42,650 nucleotides of DNA from Desulfocapsa sp. (GTDB lineage: Bacteria; Desulfobacterota; Desulfobulbia; Desulfobulbales; Desulfocapsaceae): positions 1 to 42,650 of the forward strand of contig JAQYVF010000037.1 in the NCBI GenBank assembly GCA_030145625.1. Reading direction: 5' to 3'. Under the pieces are notes generated by a model, which saw only the letters and a program-made list of their open reading frames with translations, made no database searches and was not told where the DNA came from. Position 1 is the first letter of the stretch. The number at the start of each line of letters is the position of its first letter. The position numbers were made by a program, and so were the translations under genes. This document shows positions 39,008 to 42,650 of this stretch, in pieces.

Positions 39008-39063
39008 TGGAAAGCGAATAGGGCTTTGTCGAATCTGTCGGTGTTGCACTTTTTTGAGTTTAC

Positions 39064-39107
39064 GCACTACCCACCCAGCAATTGTAAATCGCTGGGTGGG
39101 TAGTTGC
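39064..39107. repeat. Long perfect hairpin with GGGTGGG stem
   Basis: CTACCCACCCAGC (39067-39079) and GCTGGGTGGGTAG (39091-39103) are perfect 13-base complements over an 11-base loop, and pairing may extend to GCA/TGC with one bulge. It lies between ilvY (+) and the small exported protein gene (-). There is no U-run on either side, so it is more likely a repeat element or an RNA-stabilising structure than an intrinsic terminator. Confidence 0.6.
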
Positions 39108-39130
39108 TTCTGTGAATCTTGAGCCGGGAA

Positions 39131-39340
39131 CTAACATCCTTCGATAGCGGTTTTTGCTTTTTCTGTTTTAACCTTTACCTTTGCTCCTGCGGAGAGATTA
39201 GCAGCTTTTTCTCCGCAATCCATGGTTACCACCGTACCCTCAATCTTTTCCACGGTACATTTGAGAGTGGCTGCGTGAACGCTTCCAAGTGTTGTCATCA
39301 TGAATGCCAGGGCTGCTATCAGGGTCATCGCTTTCTTCAT
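39131..39340 (-). CDS. Small exported Cys-containing protein
   Basis: A 69-residue protein with a signal peptide (KKAMTLIAALAFMMTTLGSV, cleavage after VHA). The mature part of about 45 residues is ATLKCTVEKIEG, VVTMDCGEKA and a C-terminal KAKTAIEGC, with three Cys, and a pattern of short beta strands. I have seen similar hypothetical proteins in sulfate reducers; no function is known. GGAGG stands 7 bases before ATG 39340; the GTG at 39343 is spaced too closely. It is monocistronic. The odd Cys count may mean metal binding or an interchain disulfide. Confidence 0.75.
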   Translation of the reverse strand: MKKAMTLIAALAFMMTTLGSVHAATLKCTVEKIEGTVVTMDCGEKAANLSAGAKVKVKTEKAKTAIEGC

Positions 39341-39546
39341 CACTGTTCCTCCGTTGACGATTTTTTTGTTGCAGGCTCTATGCCCTTCCTTTTGTCTTAA
39401 CTGTAGGTCAGATCAGCAACGAAAAAAAGACGATTTGGGGTGATGTCGGGTGGATGTCGCCCTGTTTTTGTGTGAGAATGTTGACATATCAGATAGTTAT
39501 GTTTTGTGTGGTTTTTCCTGTTTCATTCTGGGCAAGGAAATGGGAG

Positions 39547-39574
39547 TTGAAAATTACAGGAAAGGACGTAGAAT
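39547..39574 (+). promoter_or_regulatory. Promoter candidate for the XRE regulator gene
   Basis: TTGAAA (39547-39552) and TAGAAT (39569-39574) with a 16-base spacer, 40 bases before the GTG start. A TTGACA further upstream (39490-39495) lacks a suitable -10 box. The remaining 39341-39546 sequence shows nothing else I can support. Confidence 0.5.
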
Positions 39575-39613
39575 AAACTGATTGATGAGGATGAAAAGAG
39601 ATAGAGGGAGAAA

Positions 39614-40558
39614 GTGACAGGGCAGGAGACAGCAAAATCAGGGATTGCCATGGTCCGTATCAGCGGTGCCGAGGTACGTCGCCTGCGTGAGGAACAGGAA
39701 CTGACCCAGCTTTATCTGGCCACAGGGGTTGGTGTGACCACCGAGACCATTTCTCGCTGGGAGCGTAAAGAAGCACCCACCATCAAAAAAGAAAACGGCC
39801 TGAAACTGGCCGAGGCCCTTGGGGTCACTCTGGAAGAAATCCTTGTTCCAGTGGAACAGGTGGTGGAAGAGAGTGATGAAACTGTTTTGCACGCTGTGCA
39901 GGAGCCCGTCTCCTCTGTCTTAACTCCAGCAGTCTTGAAGAACAAAATGGTCTGGTTGAGTATGCTTCTGCTGGGAGTGTTTTTCCTGGTTTTCTTTTTT
40001 GTCCGTCTTGAAAACAAGGCCACACATCTTACGGCAAGGCGAATCATGCCTGCCCATAGTGTTGCCGGTCAGCCTTTCCCTGTTATCATTGAGGTGGCTT
40101 CCGGATCTGGAAAAAGCTCTTCTCTCCTTGTAAAAGAACAGTTGCCGACAGGTAGTCGTGTCCTCCGTACCGTGCCCCCGGCCACAGTGGTAGGTAACAA
40201 TCTCTTGAAGTGGATAGACAAAAGTGGTTCAGGGGAGAGGGTCTTTGCCTATCTCGTCATCCTCAATTCGGAGGAGGGTCTAGGAGATTCCTTTTCTTTT
40301 GAAGGATCTCTTCTTGTCCGTCAATCCAGCAGGTCGGAGATCCCAGTGAATGGTCGCAGTCGAGTTCGTCTGCTGCCATTTCATTGGGCGGATAGTGACC
40401 AAAACAACATTGTTGATGATGAGGAACTCCTCGCTGTGTATGACGATTTTGGCCGGGTCGATGGTCTGGGAGTTGATGTGGAGGAGGTGGAATCCATTTG
40501 GATGGGTTCCGGGTATCGTTGGGATGCCAAAAAGGCTGTATTTGAGATAATTCCTTGA
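39614..40558 (+). CDS. Membrane-anchored XRE-family regulator with EF-hand-like motif
   Basis: A 314-residue protein. Residues 16-78 are an XRE helix-turn-helix (VRRLREEQELTQLYLATGVG, TTETISRWERKE). A single membrane helix (residues 112-130) places residues 131-314 outside. The outer part has a beta-rich domain (about 139-250) and then DSDQNNIVDDEE (260-271), a DxDxNxxxDxxE calcium-loop pattern as in dockerins, with a following helix and GLGVDVEEVESIWMGSGY. This is a one-piece transmembrane transcription regulator, like ToxR or CadC in design but with an XRE DNA-binding domain. GTG 39614 has GGGAG close upstream; ATG 39650 is possible. The outer beta domain resembles the secreted protein encoded next. 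Confidence 0.8.
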   Translation: MTGQETAKSGIAMVRISGAEVRRLREEQELTQLYLATGVGVTTETISRWERKEAPTIKKENGLKLAEALGVTLEEILVPVEQVVEESDETVLHAVQEPVSSVLTPAVLKNKMVWLSMLLLGVFFLVFFFVRLENKATHLTARRIMPAHSVAGQPFPVIIEVASGSGKSSSLLVKEQLPTGSRVLRTVPPATVVGNNLLKWIDKSGSGERVFAYLVILNSEEGLGDSFSFEGSLLVRQSSRSEIPVNGRSRVRLLPFHWADSDQNNIVDDEELLAVYDDFGRVDGLGVDVEEVESIWMGSGYRWDAKKAVFEIIP

Positions 40559-40574
40559 AGAAGGAACGGAAAAA

Positions 40575-40982
40575 ATGAAGAGAGAGAAGGGGAAAACCCT
40601 GGAAAAATATTTTGTATTCCTGCTCTTTTTTGCTTTCCTGCTCATGGCAGGCGAGATACGGGCAGAAGGTGTTCAGGCAAGATATCTGGAAAATGGCGGG
40701 AAGAAAACAGTTTTGCAACTCACAATAGACGATCCTGCGCCGAGCTCTGTTATTGTCCAGCAACAGCTTCCTCCCGGGACTCGAATTCAGGGTGCTGTGC
40801 CTGCCTATACCAAGTTCAATCCTGGTAAAGCTGAAGTGAAATGGCTGTTTAAACGGCCCCGTCCTGGGGTTCGGACCATTACCCTGCATTATGGTACTCC
40901 TCTTTCCGGAAAAGGGGCTTCAGCCGTGATCCGTTGCAAGAGTCCGATCAGCGGTCAACTCATGACTATCACTGTTCCCTGA
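40575..40982 (+). CDS. Small secreted protein, paralogous to the XRE regulator outer domain
   Basis: A 135-residue protein with a signal peptide (YFVFLLFFAFLLMAGEIRA/E). The mature part is beta-rich: VIVQQQLPPGTRIQGAVPAY lines up with LLVKEQLPTGSRVLRTVPPA of the upstream regulator, and the following KAEVKWLFKRPRPGVRTIT with LLKWIDKSGSGERVFAYLV. So the two are likely to share one fold, and perhaps to compete for or present one ligand. AAGGA lies 9 bases before the ATG; the gene is 16 bases after the regulator, in the same transcript. One Cys (IRCKSP). No known family is recognised. Confidence 0.75.
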   Translation: MKREKGKTLEKYFVFLLFFAFLLMAGEIRAEGVQARYLENGGKKTVLQLTIDDPAPSSVIVQQQLPPGTRIQGAVPAYTKFNPGKAEVKWLFKRPRPGVRTITLHYGTPLSGKGASAVIRCKSPISGQLMTITVP

Positions 40983-41347
40983 CTTGCCGAAATAATGATG
41001 TGGAGCCTCTTTTTGTAATCGGTTCCTGATCTGTTTCCCTCTATCCTATTCTCCATTGGCGGCATCCTGCCTGACCATCCGTGAGAAATCCTCTTTTTTT
41101 TTCACTCTGTTTGTTCTCCTTGCTGGTTTTTGTGGAAAGCGGACTCTCTTCTTCGCCTGATAGTATGATAGGATAAACGATGGCTGAAATATGAGAGTGA
41201 ATGCTAAAAAGTAACAATGAGCGTTTGACTCTGACTCTTAGTGCCCATAAGATAAAAAGAAGGATCGGTATTTTTCTAGAGGCTGCTACTGATGAGTTTT
41301 GTATTTTTTCTGTTGGAAAAGGGCAAGCTGCCAATAGCGAGGGAATT
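40983..41347 (+). promoter_or_regulatory. Intergenic region with a strong promoter for the solute-binding gene
   Basis: TTGACT (41225-41230) and TAAGAT (41248-41253) are 17 bases apart, giving a start of transcription near 41260 and an 88-base leader. This falls inside the upstream extension of the reading frame from 41201 and so supports the later start at 41348. Otherwise the 365-base gap contains only a pyrimidine-rich tract near 41070-41120; no gene is supported. Confidence 0.65.
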
Positions 41348-42463
41348 ATGCGAAAAACAACGTTTGTTCAAATAGTGCTTGTTGGTTTTTTAGTTCTTCT
41401 GGCGTTGGGCGCCTGTGATAAGGAGCGGTCTCCGATAAAGATAGGACTTTCAATCAATCTCAGTGGCCGGGGAGGAGAGGCCGGCGAGCATATCCGTGAC
41501 GGAGCCCTTCTGGCTGTGGAGGATGTGAATAGAAAAGGAGGGATTAACGGCAGCCCCCTGGAACTCCTGATTCGGGATGACGAAAACAGTGACGAAGGAA
41601 TTGCTCAGGCTGATCAGTCGCTTATTGATGCAGGCGTGGTGGCCATCGTTGGGCACAGCTACTCATCAACCACTGTCAAGGCCTATCCTTTGGTCATGGA
41701 AAATGAAGTCCTGCTCGTCACAGCGTATACGGGGACTGGCAGTCTGAGTGGAAAGGATGATTTTTTCGTGCGTACCGCAGTCGACACGACACTTTATGGG
41801 GAGAAAACTGCAGCTATGCTTGAAGGGGAGAAGGTTTCCTCTGTCTCCTTTCTCATGGATATGAGCAATCCCGCCTTTGTTCTCGATTATATGGAGAAGA
41901 CCAAAAAAAATTTTTCAGGAAGGGTGACAGAGGTACGTTTTAATTCAAAACAGGAGAACGACTGGCAGCAGATTGTTGCAGATCTTCTGGCCCCTACTCC
42001 GGATGCCATTATTTTCCTGACTGAGGCCTCCATGACCGGGGTCGCGTTACAAAAATTGGCCCACAGTGGATATGACGGTTTACGTATTGCCACCCTCTGG
42101 GCTCAGACTCCAGGCCTTATGCGATATGGTGGCAGTGCTGTTGAAGGCTTGCTGATTGTGAGTTTTATCAGTCCGGATAATCACTCTCCCAAGTGGTTGG
42201 TGTTTTCAGAAAAAATGGAAGCGCAGTTTGGGAAAAAGGCCACAGCCCGCTCCACAAGAGCCTATGAACTGATCATGATCCTTGCCGATGCCTTGAAACG
42301 ATGCACTGTTGTTACTTCTGCTGAATTGAAAAAGGCCATACTTGCAGGCGAATATTACACTCTCATGGGACAAGTCCGTTTTGACAGTTTTGGTGATGTA
42401 AAGAGACCAGTATACCAGATAATTGTCCAGGATGGGACGTTTTACACCGTTAAGGAGCTCTAG
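41348..42463 (+). CDS. Branched-chain amino acid-type solute-binding lipoprotein
   Basis: A 371-residue periplasmic binding protein of the LivJ/Peripla_BP_6 type. The N-terminus is a lipoprotein signal ending LLALGAC. Then come KIGLSINLSGRGGEAGEHIRD, LAVEDVNRKGGINGSPLELL (given in part), DDENSDEGIAQ and VVAIVGHSYSSTTVKAYPL, the family pattern for lobe I, with the paired lobe II DFGDV-like SFGDVKRPVYQI at the end. No permease or ATPase genes follow; instead a membrane protein begins one base group later, so the protein may feed a signalling receptor rather than a transporter. GAGGGA precedes ATG 41348. AAGGAG for the next gene lies inside its last codons. Confidence 0.88.
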   Translation: MRKTTFVQIVLVGFLVLLALGACDKERSPIKIGLSINLSGRGGEAGEHIRDGALLAVEDVNRKGGINGSPLELLIRDDENSDEGIAQADQSLIDAGVVAIVGHSYSSTTVKAYPLVMENEVLLVTAYTGTGSLSGKDDFFVRTAVDTTLYGEKTAAMLEGEKVSSVSFLMDMSNPAFVLDYMEKTKKNFSGRVTEVRFNSKQENDWQQIVADLLAPTPDAIIFLTEASMTGVALQKLAHSGYDGLRIATLWAQTPGLMRYGGSAVEGLLIVSFISPDNHSPKWLVFSEKMEAQFGKKATARSTRAYELIMILADALKRCTVVTSAELKKAILAGEYYTLMGQVRFDSFGDVKRPVYQIIVQDGTFYTVKEL

Positions 42464-42650
42464 TTGACCTCCCAGTCGCTTAAAAAAAAGATAGCTGTTG
42501 TTTTGAGCTTGGGGGCTCTGGCAGGTTTTTTCGTTGTCTCTATTCTTGGTGGATGGGACGAATACCGGGAAACAAGGGAAGAATATACGGTTGTTATGGC
42601 CTCCCGCATCAAGCTTGCCAGGGCCCTCGTTGGCAGAACTATCTATCAGA
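42464..42650 (+). CDS. Membrane protein, N-terminal part only (possible sensor)
   Basis: The window cuts this gene after 62 codons. The TTG start directly follows the stop of the solute-binding gene, with AAGGAG (42452-42457) six bases upstream, so translation is coupled. The visible protein opens TSQSLKKKIAVVLSLGALAG with one membrane helix (about residues 10-28), then a charged periplasmic stretch WDEYRETREEY and ASRIKLARALVG. That is the usual opening of a two-helix sensor kinase, chemoreceptor or GGDEF protein. The pairing with a binding protein favours a receptor, but the catalytic part is outside the window. Confidence 0.7.
   Translation, partial: MTSQSLKKKIAVVLSLGALAGFFVVSILGGWDEYRETREEYTVVMASRIKLARALVGRTIYQ

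Noticed and set aside
38898-39122. 74-codon plus-strand frame after ilvY
   Set aside because: It reads through the REP doublet and the 39064 hairpin; repeats of this type are not coding.
41201-41347. 49-codon extension of the solute-binding protein
   Set aside because: It contains the predicted promoter (41225-41253) and would hide the lipoprotein signal; ATG 41348 begins a proper signal peptide.

Overview
The window is one continuous stretch of bacterial chromosome. Gene content points to a Gram-negative anaerobe of the Desulfobacterota, most likely Desulfobulbales-like. It has outer-membrane biogenesis (LptD, MltA, MltB, a CsgG-like protein), a class 1B-type PyrD, AroD/AroE/AroA in series, and several small exported proteins. 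The lineage is an inference from protein resemblance. No phage, integrase, transposase or CRISPR array is visible; coding density is high and codon use looks even.

Layout. 1-4.4 kb (+): pyrD, a DUF1232 protein, then the shikimate genes aroD-aroE-aroA, with an unusual leader before aroA. 4.5-5.5 kb: a CsgG-like exported protein closed by a strong terminator. 5.5-13.4 kb (-): a small exported protein, then an envelope block read as lptD, a DHH phosphoesterase and mltB, a terminator-like hairpin, then mltA, a methyltransferase and a SAM hydrolase (DUF62). lptD has a near-consensus sigma70 promoter. 14.3-17.8 kb (+): an RNase E/G with a long N-terminal basic repeat region, tRNA-Arg(ACG), a cold-shock protein and a small basic protein.

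18.1-27.7 kb (-): the most distinctive region. accB-accC-(DHA2 MFS exporter)-(RsbW-like ATPase/GNAT fusion)-acyl-CoA carboxyltransferase-AMP-forming acyl-CoA ligase-exported C69 peptidase lie head to tail with overlapping or near-abutting genes. It looks like a dedicated acid-activation and carboxylation module with its own transporter and an unusual regulatory or acyltransfer protein. I do not recognise it as a described system. 28.1-35.3 kb: a DEAD-box helicase (+), a diguanylate cyclase (-) divergent from an HD-GYP phosphodiesterase (+), and a secreted repeat protein.

35.3-38.9 kb: a bile-acid-symporter-like protein, ilvC (class II) and divergent ilvY. This copies the enterobacterial ilvY-ilvC arrangement and is followed at once by a REP-type inverted doublet, suggesting acquisition from a gammaproteobacterium. 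39.1-42.65 kb: a small exported protein; a membrane-anchored XRE regulator whose extracytoplasmic domain resembles the secreted protein encoded just downstream; then a lipoprotein solute-binding protein coupled to a membrane protein cut by the window edge.

Sequence signals of interest outside genes are mutually exclusive hairpins before aroA, a probable AUU start for mltB, a palindrome over the accB promoter, and a terminator-like leader before the helicase gene.
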